This document shows, piece after piece, positions 17,590 to 26,491 of a stretch of 64,000 nt of DNA. Every line of letters starts with the position of its first letter. Positions within the stretch are counted from its first letter, which is position 1. A model generated the notes under the pieces. It saw only the letters and a list, made by a program, of their open reading frames with translations. It was not told the origin of the DNA and searched no databases. Source of the stretch: Belnapia arida (GTDB lineage Bacteria; Pseudomonadota; Alphaproteobacteria; Acetobacterales; Acetobacteraceae); contig NZ_JAETWB010000001.1 of NCBI RefSeq assembly GCF_016773205.1, positions 620,001 to 684,000 of the forward strand, written 5' to 3'. Position numbers and translations under genes: made by a program.

Positions 17590-19584
17590 GTGCTGACGGC
17601 GCTCGCCCTCGGCCTAGCCCTGCTCGGCCTGCTGGCCGTGGTTGCCCTGGTGCCGGCCGGCCGCCGGGCGGGGCTGGTGGTGCTGGCGGGCAGCGCCCTC
17701 CTCTCGGCCGGCTTCGCGCTGCTGGCGGCCGGGGCGCTGGCCTTCGGCCTGCCGGAGGGCGTGCTGGTGCTGCCCTTCGGCCCGGCTTGGGGCGCCATGA
17801 GCCTGGCGCTCGACGGGCTTTCGGCCTGGTTCCTGCTGCTGCTGGGGTTGGTGGGCCTCTCGGCATCGCTCTTCGCGCTCGGCGGTCCGGGGCGGGGGCT
17901 GGTGGCCTGGCCGCTGTTCCTCGGCGGGATGGGGCTCGCCCTGCTGGCGGCGGATGGCTTCACGCTGCTGCTCGGCTTCGAACTGATGTCGCTCGCCTCC
18001 TGGGCGCTGGTGGCGCTCGACCACCGGGAGGCCGGCAACCGCGAGGCGGCGCGGCTCTATCTCGTCTTCGCGGCATTGGCGGGGACCTGCCTGGTGCCGG
18101 CCTTCGGCCTGCTCGGCGCGCTCGACTTCGCCGCGATCCGCGCGGCGCCGCCGGAGGGCTGGCGGGCAGTCGCCGTGCTGGCGCTCGGGCTGATTGGTGC
18201 GGGGGCCAAGGCGGGGCTGGTGCCGCTGCATCTTTGGCTGCCGCTCGCCCATCCGGCGGCGCCGTCGCCGGCCTCGGCGCTGATGTCGGGGGTGATGACC
18301 AAGGTGGCGCTCTATGTGCTGGCGCGGCTGCTGCTCGACCTTTGCGGGCCGGTGCAGCCGGGCTGGTGGGGCGTGCCGCTCCTGGCGGCGGGTGCCGCCT
18401 CGGCCCTGCTCGGCGCGCTCAGGGCCAATCTCGAGGAGGATGCCAAGGTGGCGTTGGCCTGCTCGACCATCGAGAATGTCGGGCTGGTGACCATGGCGCT
18501 CGGCCTCGCCCTGCTGTTCCGCGGGGCCGATCTCGGGCCGATGGCGGCGCTGGCGGCCGGGGCGGCGCTGCTGCATGCCATGGCGCATGGGCTGTTCAAG
18601 GCCTTGCTCTTCCTCGTCGCCGGCGCCGTGCAGCATGCGGCGGGCAGCCGGCGGCTGGACCGGCTGGGTGGGTTGATCCACGCCATGCCGCGGACGGCGT
18701 TGGCGGCGCTGGTGGGCATCGGCGCCGCGGCCGCGCTGCCGCCGCTCTCCGGCTTCGCCAGCGAATGGCTGCTGCTGCAGGCGCTGCTCGGCGGCTGGCG
18801 TCTGGGCGAGATCGGCCTGCAGGTGGTGGCCGCCGCGGCGCTGGCGCTGGCCGCCATGGCGGTGGCGCTGGCGGCGGCGGCGATGCTGCGGCTCTTCGGC
18901 CTCGCCTTCCTCGGCCGGCCGCGCAGCCCGCGCGGGGCAGGGGCGCGGGAGGCCAACCGCTTCGAGCTGGCGGGGATGGCGGTGCCGGCCGTGCTCACCC
19001 TGCTGATCGGGCTGTTCCCCGGGCTGGCGCTGGCGCTCGCCGCACCCGGCATCCGGGTTCTGGTGGGCCCGGCGGCGATGCCGCCCGTGGTCGGGCTGGC
19101 GATCGGCGCAGGGGAGGGGCATTCGGCCTATGCGCCGCTGGTCGTGCTGCTGCTGCTCGGCCTCGTGCTGGTCACGCTCTGGCTGGTGGTGCGCCGGCGT
19201 TCGCCCGCCCTTGCCGAGCGCGGGCCGGCCTGGAATGGCGGCTTCATCGACCCGCCGCCGGAATTCGTCTTCGGCGATCCGCTGAGCCAGCCCTCGGCCG
19301 CCGGCATGGCGCAGCCGCTGCGGCGGATGCTGGGCGGCAGCCTGCTCGCGGGGCGCGAGGCGGTGACGATGCCGCCGCCCGGCGATACGCGCCCGGCCCG
19401 GCTGGAGGCCGGCTTCGAGGACCGCGCTGCCCTCGCCCTGCCGACGCCGGCCGCGCGGCTGCGCGACGCCATTGCCGATCAGGTGGAGCGGCTGCGCGGC
19501 CTCACCCTCCGCGGCTCGCTCTCGCTCGGCTTCGCCACGCTGGTTGGGCTGCTGGCGCTGCTGGCCTGGCTGGAGGCGCGCTGA
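17590..19584 (+). CDS. hyfB: HyfB-like proton-translocating membrane subunit of an Ehr-type complex
   Basis: The product has 664 residues with about fourteen or more hydrophobic helices, in the antiporter-like (NuoL/M/N, MrpA/D) family. Landmarks are LLLGFELMSLASWALVALDHRE, AGLVPLHLWLPLAHPAAPSPASALMSGVMTKVALY and GLFKALLFLVAGAVQHA. The start is a GTG, because an in-frame stop lies 36 bases upstream. It is the first of six genes with stop/start contact, in the order hyfB, C, E, F, G, I. It should pump or channel protons (or sodium) in the inner membrane. Confidence 0.85.
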   Translation: MLTALALGLALLGLLAVVALVPAGRRAGLVVLAGSALLSAGFALLAAGALAFGLPEGVLVLPFGPAWGAMSLALDGLSAWFLLLLGLVGLSASLFALGGPGRGLVAWPLFLGGMGLALLAADGFTLLLGFELMSLASWALVALDHREAGNREAARLYLVFAALAGTCLVPAFGLLGALDFAAIRAAPPEGWRAVAVLALGLIGAGAKAGLVPLHLWLPLAHPAAPSPASALMSGVMTKVALYVLARLLLDLCGPVQPGWWGVPLLAAGAASALLGALRANLEEDAKVALACSTIENVGLVTMALGLALLFRGADLGPMAALAAGAALLHAMAHGLFKALLFLVAGAVQHAAGSRRLDRLGGLIHAMPRTALAALVGIGAAAALPPLSGFASEWLLLQALLGGWRLGEIGLQVVAAAALALAAMAVALAAAAMLRLFGLAFLGRPRSPRGAGAREANRFELAGMAVPAVLTLLIGLFPGLALALAAPGIRVLVGPAAMPPVVGLAIGAGEGHSAYAPLVVLLLLGLVLVTLWLVVRRRSPALAERGPAWNGGFIDPPPEFVFGDPLSQPSAAGMAQPLRRMLGGSLLAGREAVTMPPPGDTRPARLEAGFEDRAALALPTPAARLRDAIADQVERLRGLTLRGSLSLGFATLVGLLALLAWLEAR

Positions 19585-20544
19585 ATGGTCGTGCTGGGCG
19601 CGGTCCTCACCCAGATGCTGCATGTCGCGCTGATGCTGGCGGCGGCCCCGCTGGCGGTTGGCCTGATCCGCTGGCTGAAGGCGCGGATGACGGGGCGGCG
19701 CGGTGCATCGCCGCTGCAGCCCTTCCGCGACCTCGCCAAGCTTTGCGCCAAGCGCCCGCTGCTGGCGGAGAACGCCTCCGTCGTCAGTGAGGTGGCCCCT
19801 TACCTGGCGCTGGCCGCCACGGTGGTCGCCGCATCGCTGGTGCCGGGCTTCGCGCGGGGGATGGCCTTCGCCCCAGCCGCCGATCTCGTGCTGGTGGCCG
19901 GGCTGCTGGCGATGGCGCGGATGGCGCTCGCCCTCAACGGCATGGATGCGGGCACGGCCTTCGGCGGCATGGGCGCGGCGCGGGAGATGAGCTTCGCCGT
20001 CTTCGCCGAGCCGGCGCTGCTGGTCTCGGCGCTGAGCTTCGCCATCCTCGCCGGCAGCACCAATCTCGACCAGATCGGTGCGGTCCTCCGTGACGGGGCG
20101 CTCGGCCTCCGGGTCTCGCTTGGCTTTGCCGCGGTGGCGATGGGGGCGGTGGCGCTGGCGGAGAATGCGCGCGTCCCGGTCGACAACCCGGCGACCCATC
20201 TCGAACTCACCATGGTGCATGAGGCGATGCTGCTGGAGGCGTCCGGGCGCCACTTGGCACTCTGGGAGTACCAGGCGGCGCTGAAGCTGACCCTCTGGCT
20301 TGCGCTGATCGCAGCGGTCTTCCTCCCCTTCGGCGCGGCGCCGGCGGGCAGCGGGCCGCTTGCCTGGTTGGTCGGGCTGGTGGCCTGGGGTGCGAAGATG
20401 GGTGGACTCTGCCTGGCCCTCGCCGTCTTCGAAGGGGCGATCGCCAAGATGCGGGTCTTCCGCGTGCCGGAATTCCTCGGCGCGGCACTGTTGCTGGCAC
20501 TGCTGGCGGCGGCGCTGCTCTTCGTCTCGACAGGGTTTGCCTGA
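19585..20544 (+). CDS. hyfC: HyfC-like (NuoH family) membrane subunit
   Basis: This 319-residue hydrophobic protein belongs to the NuoH/HyfC/EchB family, the membrane anchor that links the soluble redox module to the ion pumps. Visible signatures are SPLQPFRDLAKLCAKRPLL near the N-terminus and the cytoplasmic loop ENARVPVDNPATHLELTMVHEA, which carries the conserved acidic and Pro-Val-Asp residues. The ATG follows the hyfB stop with no gap. Confidence 0.88.
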   Translation: MVVLGAVLTQMLHVALMLAAAPLAVGLIRWLKARMTGRRGASPLQPFRDLAKLCAKRPLLAENASVVSEVAPYLALAATVVAASLVPGFARGMAFAPAADLVLVAGLLAMARMALALNGMDAGTAFGGMGAAREMSFAVFAEPALLVSALSFAILAGSTNLDQIGAVLRDGALGLRVSLGFAAVAMGAVALAENARVPVDNPATHLELTMVHEAMLLEASGRHLALWEYQAALKLTLWLALIAAVFLPFGAAPAGSGPLAWLVGLVAWGAKMGGLCLALAVFEGAIAKMRVFRVPEFLGAALLLALLAAALLFVSTGFA

Positions 20545-21212
20545 TGGGCTTCGGCCAACTGCCGTACGACGTCGCGCATCTGCTGGGGGGCGGGATGCTG
20601 CTGCTCTCCTTCATGCTGCTCTACCAGCGGCGGGTCGGGGCGGTGGTGAGCGTGCTCGCCGCGCAGGGCGGGTTGCTGGCGCTGGCGGCCGCCTGGCAGG
20701 GCTTCGTCCAGGGCGCGCCGCAGCTCTACCTGACGGCGCTGATCGCGGCGGTGGCGAAGGCGGTGTGCATCCCGCTTGCACTGCGCTGGACGATCCGCCG
20801 GCTCGCCCTCGCACGCGGGGTGGATACGGCGCTCGGCATCGGGCCGAGCCTCATGGCCGGGGTGGCGCTGGTGGCGCTCGCCATCATGGTGGCGCTGCCG
20901 GTCACCTCCGCCGCGCAGGCCCTGGCGCGGGAGGATCTGGCGATGGCCCTCTCCATCGTGCTGCTCGGGATGCTGATGATGATCACCCGGCGCAATGCCA
21001 TCCTTCAGGTCGTCGGGCTGATGAGTCTCGAGAACGGGCTGGTGCTGGCGGCCGTCGGCGTCGCCGGCATGCCGCTGGTGGTGGAGCTTTCGACCGCGGC
21101 GCTGGTGATGCTGCTGCTGGTGGTGGCCGGGATCTTCGTCTTCCAGATGCGGGAGCGGCTGGACAGCCTCGACATCGCCTTGCTGCACCCGCATCGCGGG
21201 GAGCACGAGTGA
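20544..21212 (+). CDS. hyfE: HyfE-like membrane subunit
   Basis: The 222-residue protein has about seven hydrophobic helices and matches the HyfE family, which corresponds to a NuoK-like element with extra N-terminal helices. ITRRNAILQVVGLMSLENGLVLA near residue 150 is the NuoK-like helix pair with a conserved Glu. Start and preceding stop overlap by one base (TGATG). It is part of the ion-translocating arm. Confidence 0.83.
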   Translation: MGFGQLPYDVAHLLGGGMLLLSFMLLYQRRVGAVVSVLAAQGGLLALAAAWQGFVQGAPQLYLTALIAAVAKAVCIPLALRWTIRRLALARGVDTALGIGPSLMAGVALVALAIMVALPVTSAAQALAREDLAMALSIVLLGMLMMITRRNAILQVVGLMSLENGLVLAAVGVAGMPLVVELSTAALVMLLLVVAGIFVFQMRERLDSLDIALLHPHRGEHE

Positions 21213-22639
21213 TGCCGTTCGCCTGGCTCCTCGTCCTGCTGCCCTGGGTGGGGGCGGTGCTGCTCGGCCTGCTGCCGCGTGAGCGGATGGCGGCGCTCGC
21301 CAATTGCGGCGTCTCGGGCGTCACCTTCCTCCTCGCCCTGGTGCTGCTCGCGCAGCCGCAGGAGGTCACCGGCTGGACGCGGCTCGATGCGCTGAACCTG
21401 CCGCTGCTGCTGCTCGCCTCCTTCATCGGCCTGACGACGGCGATCTACTCGCTCGGCGCCATCGCCGATGAGGGGCTCGACCCGCGTCGGCTGCGCGCCT
21501 TCCATGTCGCCTTCCAGATCTTCATGGGGGCGCAGGCGCTGGCGCTGCTGGCCGACGATCTCGGCGTGATGTGGGTGGCGATCGAGATTGCCACGCTTGC
21601 CAGCGTGTTGATGGTCGGCCTGCACGGCACGCCGGCGGCGATCGAGGCGGCGTGGAAATTCTTCATCCTCTGCGGTGTCGGCATCGCGCTCGCCCTGCTC
21701 GGTACCATCATCCTCTACCTCGCGGCGCAGCCGGTGCTGGGCGAGGGGGAGGGGCTATCCTGGGCGGCGCTGCGGGCGGTCGCGGCGCGCTGCGACCCGG
21801 GCGTGCTGAACCTCGCCTTCGTCTTCCTGCTGGTCGGCTACGGCACCAAGGCGGGCCTGGTCCCGTTGCATGCCTGGTTGCCGGATGCCGAGGCGGAGGG
21901 ATCCATCGCCATCTCCGCCGTGCTCTCCGGACTGCTGCTGAATGCCGCGCTGCTGGCGGTGCTGCGGGCGAAGGCGATCGTCGGCGTGCATCCCGAGGCG
22001 GTGCCGCCGGGCGCGCTGCTGCTCGGCTTCGGCCTCGCCTCCGTCCTCGTCGCCGCCTTCGCGCTCTGGCGGCGACGCGATGCGCGGCGCTTCTTCGCCT
22101 GGAGCAGCATCCTGCATATGGGCCTCGCCACCACCGGCTTCGGCTTCGGCGGCGCGGCGGGCAACCTCGCCGGGCTGTTGCACATGATCGGGCATTCGCT
22201 GACGAAATCGGCGGTCTTCTTCGGCATCGGCGCGGCGGTGCGGCTGCGCGGCTCTCAGCGGATCGCCGATCTCGGCGGGCTCTGCCTCGCTGCGCCGGGG
22301 CTCGGCTGGGCATTGGCCATCGGCATCGCCGCGGTGGCGGGGCTGCCGCCCTTCGCCCTCTTCGCCAGTGAATACCTGCTGGTGTCGGAGGCGGCGGCGG
22401 GTCACCCCTGGGCGATCCTGCCGCTCGGCCTCGGCCTGCTGGTGGCGGTGGCGGCGAAGGTGCAGACGCTGCAGGCGCTCTGCTTCGGCGATTTGCCGCC
22501 GGACCGTGCGGCCGGGAAGGTGGATTGGACGAGCCTTGGCCCGGTCTGGGCGCATCTGCTGCTGGCGCTGCTGCTCGGCATGGCGCTGCCGGGACCGCTG
22601 CGGAGGATGCTCGCTGAGGCGGCGGGGGTGGCGGGATGA
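21212..22639 (+). CDS. hyfF: HyfF-like antiporter-type membrane subunit
   Basis: I start at the ATG at 21212, which overlaps the hyfE stop by one base. This gives 475 residues with about fourteen helices. The frame is open upstream but that part is a shadow. Motifs of the NuoM/N-MrpD family are present: GVMWVAIEIATLASVLMVG, YGTKAGLVPLHAWLPDAEAEG and the Lys/His-containing LLHMIGHSLTKSAVFFGIG. It supplies a second ion-pumping module next to HyfB. Confidence 0.86.
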   Translation: MPFAWLLVLLPWVGAVLLGLLPRERMAALANCGVSGVTFLLALVLLAQPQEVTGWTRLDALNLPLLLLASFIGLTTAIYSLGAIADEGLDPRRLRAFHVAFQIFMGAQALALLADDLGVMWVAIEIATLASVLMVGLHGTPAAIEAAWKFFILCGVGIALALLGTIILYLAAQPVLGEGEGLSWAALRAVAARCDPGVLNLAFVFLLVGYGTKAGLVPLHAWLPDAEAEGSIAISAVLSGLLLNAALLAVLRAKAIVGVHPEAVPPGALLLGFGLASVLVAAFALWRRRDARRFFAWSSILHMGLATTGFGFGGAAGNLAGLLHMIGHSLTKSAVFFGIGAAVRLRGSQRIADLGGLCLAAPGLGWALAIGIAAVAGLPPFALFASEYLLVSEAAAGHPWAILPLGLGLLVAVAAKVQTLQALCFGDLPPDRAAGKVDWTSLGPVWAHLLLALLLGMALPGPLRRMLAEAAGVAG

Positions 22640-24138
22640 GCGAGGTGCTGCTGCGGCTGGTCCGCCACGGGCAGGAACAAGGCTGCCGGCCGCATCAGCG
22701 CCACCTGCTCGACCGCGGGCAATGGGCGGCGCTCATCGCTGCCATCGGCGAGGACGAGGGCGTGGCGCTGCTGGGTCTCTGGGCCGATCCGGCGCAGGTG
22801 CATGCGGCGCTGATGGCGGGGGAGGCGATCCTCATCGCCTCCTGCGCGGTGCCGGAGGGGCGCTATGCGGCGCTCTCGCCGGCACGGCCGGGCGCGGTGC
22901 GCTTCGAGCGGATGATCCGCGACCTCTGGGGCCATGTCGCCGAGGGCGGGCTCGACCAGCGGCCCTGGCTCGACCATGGGCGCTGGCCACTGACCGGCCC
23001 GCTGGCGGCCCGGCCGGCGCCGCATGCGATGCCGCCGCCGCAGCCCGTCTTCCTCCCCGTCGAGGGCGAGGGCATCCACCAGATCCCGGTCGGGCCGGTG
23101 CATGCCGGGGTGATCGAGCCGGGGCATTTTCGCTTTCATGTCCAGGGCGAGGCGGTGGTGCGGCTGGAGGCGCGGCTCGGCTACCTGCACAAGGGGCATA
23201 TCGGGCTGATGCTCGGCAAGTCGGCACAGGTCGCGGCGCGCTTCGCCGCCCGGCTCTCGGGCGATTCGACGGTGGCGCATGGCTGGGCCTTCGCCCAGGC
23301 GGTGGAGGCGGCGCTTGGCCTCGAACCCCCGCCGCGCGCGCTGGCCTTGCGGGCGCTGATGGCGGAGCTGGAGCGGTTGCATAACCATCTGAACGATTGG
23401 GGAGCGATCTGCAACGATGCCGGCTTCGCCTGGCTGCATGCCCGGGCCGGGGCGCTGCGCGAGGCGGTGCTGCGCGCCGCCGCCATCGCCTTCGGCCACC
23501 GGCTGATGATGGACCGCGTGATGCCGGGCGGCGTCACCGACGACCTGATGCCGGCAGGCGCAGCCGCCATCGGCGCCGCGCTCGACGCCGTGGCGGCGGA
23601 GCTGCCGCGGCTCGGGGCCGTCTGTGACAGCCACGCAAGCCTCGCCGACCGCATGGTCGGCACGGGGGTGATCGCGCCGTCGCTGGTCCACGCCTTCGCC
23701 GCCGGCGGGGTGACGGGCCGCGCCTCCGGCCGGGGCTTCGACGCACGGCACCGGCCGGGCTATCCGCCCTATGTGCCGACCGAGCCCGCGGTGCTGGAGG
23801 CGGGCGATGTCGATGCGCGGGCCCGGCTCCGCATGACGGAGATGGAGGGGTCGGTCCGCCTCGCGCGTGGGCTGATCGAGGCGCTGCCGCCCGGTGAGCT
23901 CACCCTGCCGCTGCCGCAGCGGGGCGGCGAGGGGCTTGGCCTGGTCGAGGGCTTCCGCGGCGAGTGCCTCCATTGGGTGGCGCTGGACGAGGGCGGGCTG
24001 GTGCGGGCCGTCTTCCCGCGCGATCCATCCTGGCTGCTCTGGCCGCTGCTGGAGGCGGCGATCGAGGGGAACATCCTGGCCGACTTCCCGCTCATCAACA
24101 AAAGCATCAACGCCTCCTACAGCGGGGTCGACCTGTGA
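22636..24138 (+). CDS. hyfG: HyfG-like large subunit lacking the [NiFe] ligands (Ehr type)
   Basis: The 500-residue protein resembles the large subunit of hydrogenase-4 and NuoC/NuoD of complex I, with an N-terminal NuoC-like part and a NuoD-like core (GYLHKGHIGLMLGK, ELERLHNHLNDWG, DRVMPGGVTDDL). The first CxxC of [NiFe] enzymes is replaced by Ser-Gly-Asp-Ser at residues 208-211. The C-terminal DPCxxC position reads NASYSG (492-497). No nickel site can form, so it is not a hydrogenase. By analogy with Ehr complexes and NuoD it may form a quinone-like or unknown substrate pocket. It overlaps hyfF and hyfI by four bases each. Confidence 0.85.
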   Translation: MSEVLLRLVRHGQEQGCRPHQRHLLDRGQWAALIAAIGEDEGVALLGLWADPAQVHAALMAGEAILIASCAVPEGRYAALSPARPGAVRFERMIRDLWGHVAEGGLDQRPWLDHGRWPLTGPLAARPAPHAMPPPQPVFLPVEGEGIHQIPVGPVHAGVIEPGHFRFHVQGEAVVRLEARLGYLHKGHIGLMLGKSAQVAARFAARLSGDSTVAHGWAFAQAVEAALGLEPPPRALALRALMAELERLHNHLNDWGAICNDAGFAWLHARAGALREAVLRAAAIAFGHRLMMDRVMPGGVTDDLMPAGAAAIGAALDAVAAELPRLGAVCDSHASLADRMVGTGVIAPSLVHAFAAGGVTGRASGRGFDARHRPGYPPYVPTEPAVLEAGDVDARARLRMTEMEGSVRLARGLIEALPPGELTLPLPQRGGEGLGLVEGFRGECLHWVALDEGGLVRAVFPRDPSWLLWPLLEAAIEGNILADFPLINKSINASYSGVDL

Positions 24139-24680
24139 GGGAGGGCTGGCGTCGCCTGCTCTGGCCGCGGCTGGCGCGCGCGCTGGTCTCGCCACCGCTG
24201 ACCGACGCGCCGCCGGTGCCGCCGGAGGAGCTGGTGCAGGCCCTGATGGCGCGGCTGGAGGCGGCGGCGCAGGCGCGGCTCGGGCGCAGCCTTGCCATCC
24301 GTCAGGTGGATGCCGGCTCCTGCAACGGCTGCGAACTCGAGATCAGCGCCATGCAGAACGTGGTCTATGACTTGGAGCGCTTCGGCCTCCGCTTCGTCGC
24401 CAGCCCGCGCCATGCCGATGTGCTGCTGGTCACCGGCCCGCTGACCCGCAACATGCGCGAGGCGCTGCTGCGCACGGCGGAGTGCACGCCCGAGCCGAAA
24501 TGGGTGGTGGCGGCCGGGGATTGCGCCGTGGATGGCGGCATCTTCAAGGGCAGCTATGCGGTGGAGGGCGGCATCGAGGCGGCGCTGCCGGTCGACCTGC
24601 TCATTCCCGGCTGCCCGCCGACGCCGGCACAGTTGCTGGAGGGAATGCTCGCGCTACTGGAAGCCCAGGGCGGTGGGTAA
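24135..24680 (+). CDS. hyfI: HyfI-like (NuoB family) iron-sulfur subunit
   Basis: The GTG at 24135 overlaps the hyfG stop and gives a 181-residue product. It belongs to the complex I 20-kDa/hydrogenase small-subunit family. All four cluster cysteines are visible: Cys63 and Cys66 in GSCNGCELEI, Cys130 in AAGDCAVDGG and Cys160 in IPGCPPTPAQLL. The proximal [4Fe-4S] cluster is therefore probably kept even though the large subunit lacks nickel ligands. It is the last gene of the operon and is followed at once by a strong hairpin. Confidence 0.86.
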   Translation: MREGWRRLLWPRLARALVSPPLTDAPPVPPEELVQALMARLEAAAQARLGRSLAIRQVDAGSCNGCELEISAMQNVVYDLERFGLRFVASPRHADVLLVTGPLTRNMREALLRTAECTPEPKWVVAAGDCAVDGGIFKGSYAVEGGIEAALPVDLLIPGCPPTPAQLLEGMLALLEAQGGG

Positions 24681-25013
24681 AAGAACGGGCCGGCCGGAGG
24701 TCCGGCCGGCCCGGTGGCTGCCTTTCACGGGCGGCCAGTCTGGCAACGGCTTGCCGGGAAATAGCCGTTGCCGGATGTCGTCCGTCCGTTCATCTGCGCC
24801 GAAGCGGCAGGCCATCGGGACGACGGGCGACAGCATCGCCGATCCGGCCTCTACGGGAGGTGGGGCGAGGCTTAAACCCCGGCAATGCGCCCATCGTCAT
24901 GATGAATGACGCCGATGGCTGCCCGTGATGGGCATCCTGCCCGGAAAGCGCCTATCTCCTTCGCATCCCGGCCGGCCCGAACGGGTCGGCGCCTCCCGCA
25001 AGGAGCGACACCG
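24681..25013. other. 333-base non-coding stretch between hyfI and the pirin gene
   Basis: I see no gene here. It holds the terminator-like hairpin at 24687-24712 and a second perfect inverted repeat, GGCAACGGCT (24742-24751) with AGCCGTTGCC (24763-24772), around an 11-base loop. The AAGGAG ribosome site of the pirin gene is at 25000-25005. No clear promoter stands out. Confidence 0.6.
24687..24712 (+). terminator. Strong GC hairpin after the hyf operon
   Basis: GGGCCGGCCGGA (24687-24698) is followed by its exact reverse complement TCCGGCCGGCCC (24701-24712), with only two bases between, so the real loop takes in a few inner pairs. It starts 6 bases after the hyfI stop. No T-run follows, so it may be a GC-only terminator or an RNA-end protector. 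Confidence 0.6.
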
Positions 25014-25724
25014 ATGATCGATATCCGTCCCTTCGGCACCCTCGGCGGTGCCAACCACGGCTGGTTGAAGGCGCGCCACCACTTCTCCTTCGCCGGCTAC
25101 CACGATGCGGCGCGGATGAACTGGGGCAAGCTGCGGGTCTGGAACGACGACGAGATCGCCGCCGGCACCGGCTTCGACCCGCACCCGCACCGCGATATGG
25201 AAATTGTCACCTATGTGCGCGAGGGGGCCATCACCCACCGCGACAACATGGGCAACGAAGGCCGCACCGAGGCGGGCGACGTGCAGATCATGTCGGCCGG
25301 CACCGGCGTGGTGCACAGCGAGTACAACCTGGAGCCGGAGACGACGAAGATCTTCCAGATCTGGATCATCCCCGACCGCCGTGGCGTGAAGCCGAATTGG
25401 GGTGCGAAGCAGTTCCCCAAGGAGCGGCGTGAGGCCGGCTTCGAGGTGCTGGCCAGCGGCCGGCCGCAGGATGCCGGCAGCGGCGCCCTGCCGCTCAACG
25501 TCGACGGTGCGGTGCTGGCGGCGACGCTGAAGGCCGGGCAGACGCTGCGCCAGGGGCTGGAGCCAGGCCGCGCCGCCTATCTCGTCCCGGCCAAGGGCGC
25601 CGTCACGGTGAACGGCAAGGCGCTCGATGCCCGCGACGGCGCCGGCATCGTCGACGAGGCGGTGATGGAGATCACCGCATCGGAGGATGCGGAGCTGGTG
25701 CTGGTGGAGGTGGCGGCGGAGTAA
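25014..25724 (+). CDS. Pirin family protein (YhhW-type cupin)
   Basis: The 236-residue bicupin carries the metal site of YhhW-type pirins: His57 and His59 in DPHPHRDMEIVTYV, His101 in GVVHSEYN and Glu103. YhhW has quercetin 2,3-dioxygenase activity in vitro, but the physiological role of most pirins is unknown. I start at the ATG at 25014, which has AAGGAG 8 bases upstream. The frame is open for another 36 codons upstream without family similarity. Its last 53 bases overlap the end of the opposite-strand hydrolase gene. Confidence 0.88.
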   Translation: MIDIRPFGTLGGANHGWLKARHHFSFAGYHDAARMNWGKLRVWNDDEIAAGTGFDPHPHRDMEIVTYVREGAITHRDNMGNEGRTEAGDVQIMSAGTGVVHSEYNLEPETTKIFQIWIIPDRRGVKPNWGAKQFPKERREAGFEVLASGRPQDAGSGALPLNVDGAVLAATLKAGQTLRQGLEPGRAAYLVPAKGAVTVNGKALDARDGAGIVDEAVMEITASEDAELVLVEVAAE

Positions 25725-26490
25725 GCCCGAGCAACTGCTCGCGCAGCATCCCGACCGGGTCCCGCCCCGGCCCGCGCGCCACCAGCGCGCGGTGCCCGCC
25801 CGGCAGCACCAGCAAGGGCACTCCGGGCAGCTGGGCCGCTGCGAGGGGCACCAGTCCATCGCCCGGCCCGGTGCCCTGGCCGCGCATCCAGCGGTCGAGC
25901 AGGCGATACGCCCCCTCCTCGATCCGCCACGGCGCACCCTTTAATGTAGTCGCAACGACGGCGATCGGCACACACCGCGCAAGGTCGGCGATGGCGGCGG
26001 CATGCTCCGCCATCCAGGCCTCGCGCACCGGCGTCGTGAGGTCGCGCAGGCCCCGGCCGCTGCCGAGCCGCAGCGCCCGCAAGGCGCGATGCGCCGCGCG
26101 GTGCAGCGGACGGATGCCGCAGAGCGCATCGGCGACGGGCGAGCCGAGGAAGGGCGATTGCAGCGCGACCAGGCCGCGGCACCGCGCCGCGGTCCCGGGG
26201 CGGAGCAGCGCCGCCAGCGCCTCCAGCCCGCCCTTGCTATGGCCGATCAGCACCACCGGCCGCGGGTCGGCCGCAATACGCTCGGCGATGCGCGCGGCAT
26301 TGGCGAGGACGGGCGCCGCGGTCGGCAGCGCCACGACCTCGACGGCCAGGCCGAGGCCGCGCAACCAGTCCGCCTGGCTGCGCATGTAATCGAGCCGGAG
26401 GCCCGCCACGACCTCGCCGAAGAGGCCATAGCAGAGGAGGATGCGATGCCCCGCCACGCGCTCGGCGAGGCGCGCATCCTCCGGCACCAT
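25672..26490 (-). CDS. Alpha/beta hydrolase (lipase-like)
   Basis: The 272-residue product has the nucleophile elbow GHSKGG with Ser85 and an N-terminal HRILLCYGLFGE strand-loop that would form the oxyanion hole. GDGLVPLAAAQLPG and a late histidine (GGHRALVA) could supply the acid and base. It ends in a proline-rich tail (LTPPPPPPAPAPHPP) that lies inside the pirin gene on the other strand, so the C-terminus may be recently extended. It starts one base after the stop of the curA-like gene. The substrate is unknown. Confidence 0.72.
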   Translation of the reverse strand: MVPEDARLAERVAGHRILLCYGLFGEVVAGLRLDYMRSQADWLRGLGLAVEVVALPTAAPVLANAARIAERIAADPRPVVLIGHSKGGLEALAALLRPGTAARCRGLVALQSPFLGSPVADALCGIRPLHRAAHRALRALRLGSGRGLRDLTTPVREAWMAEHAAAIADLARCVPIAVVATTLKGAPWRIEEGAYRLLDRWMRGQGTGPGDGLVPLAAAQLPGVPLLVLPGGHRALVARGPGRDPVGMLREQLLGLTPPPPPPAPAPHPPMR

Positions 26491-26491
26491 C

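Noticed and set aside
17614-20253. An 879-codon minus-strand open frame
   Set aside because: It lies opposite hyfB and hyfC and translates to low-complexity His/Gln/Arg-rich sequence, a shadow of the real genes.
22636-24680. A functional [NiFe] hydrogenase-4
   Set aside because: All four Ni-ligand cysteines of the large subunit are replaced and no maturation genes are near.
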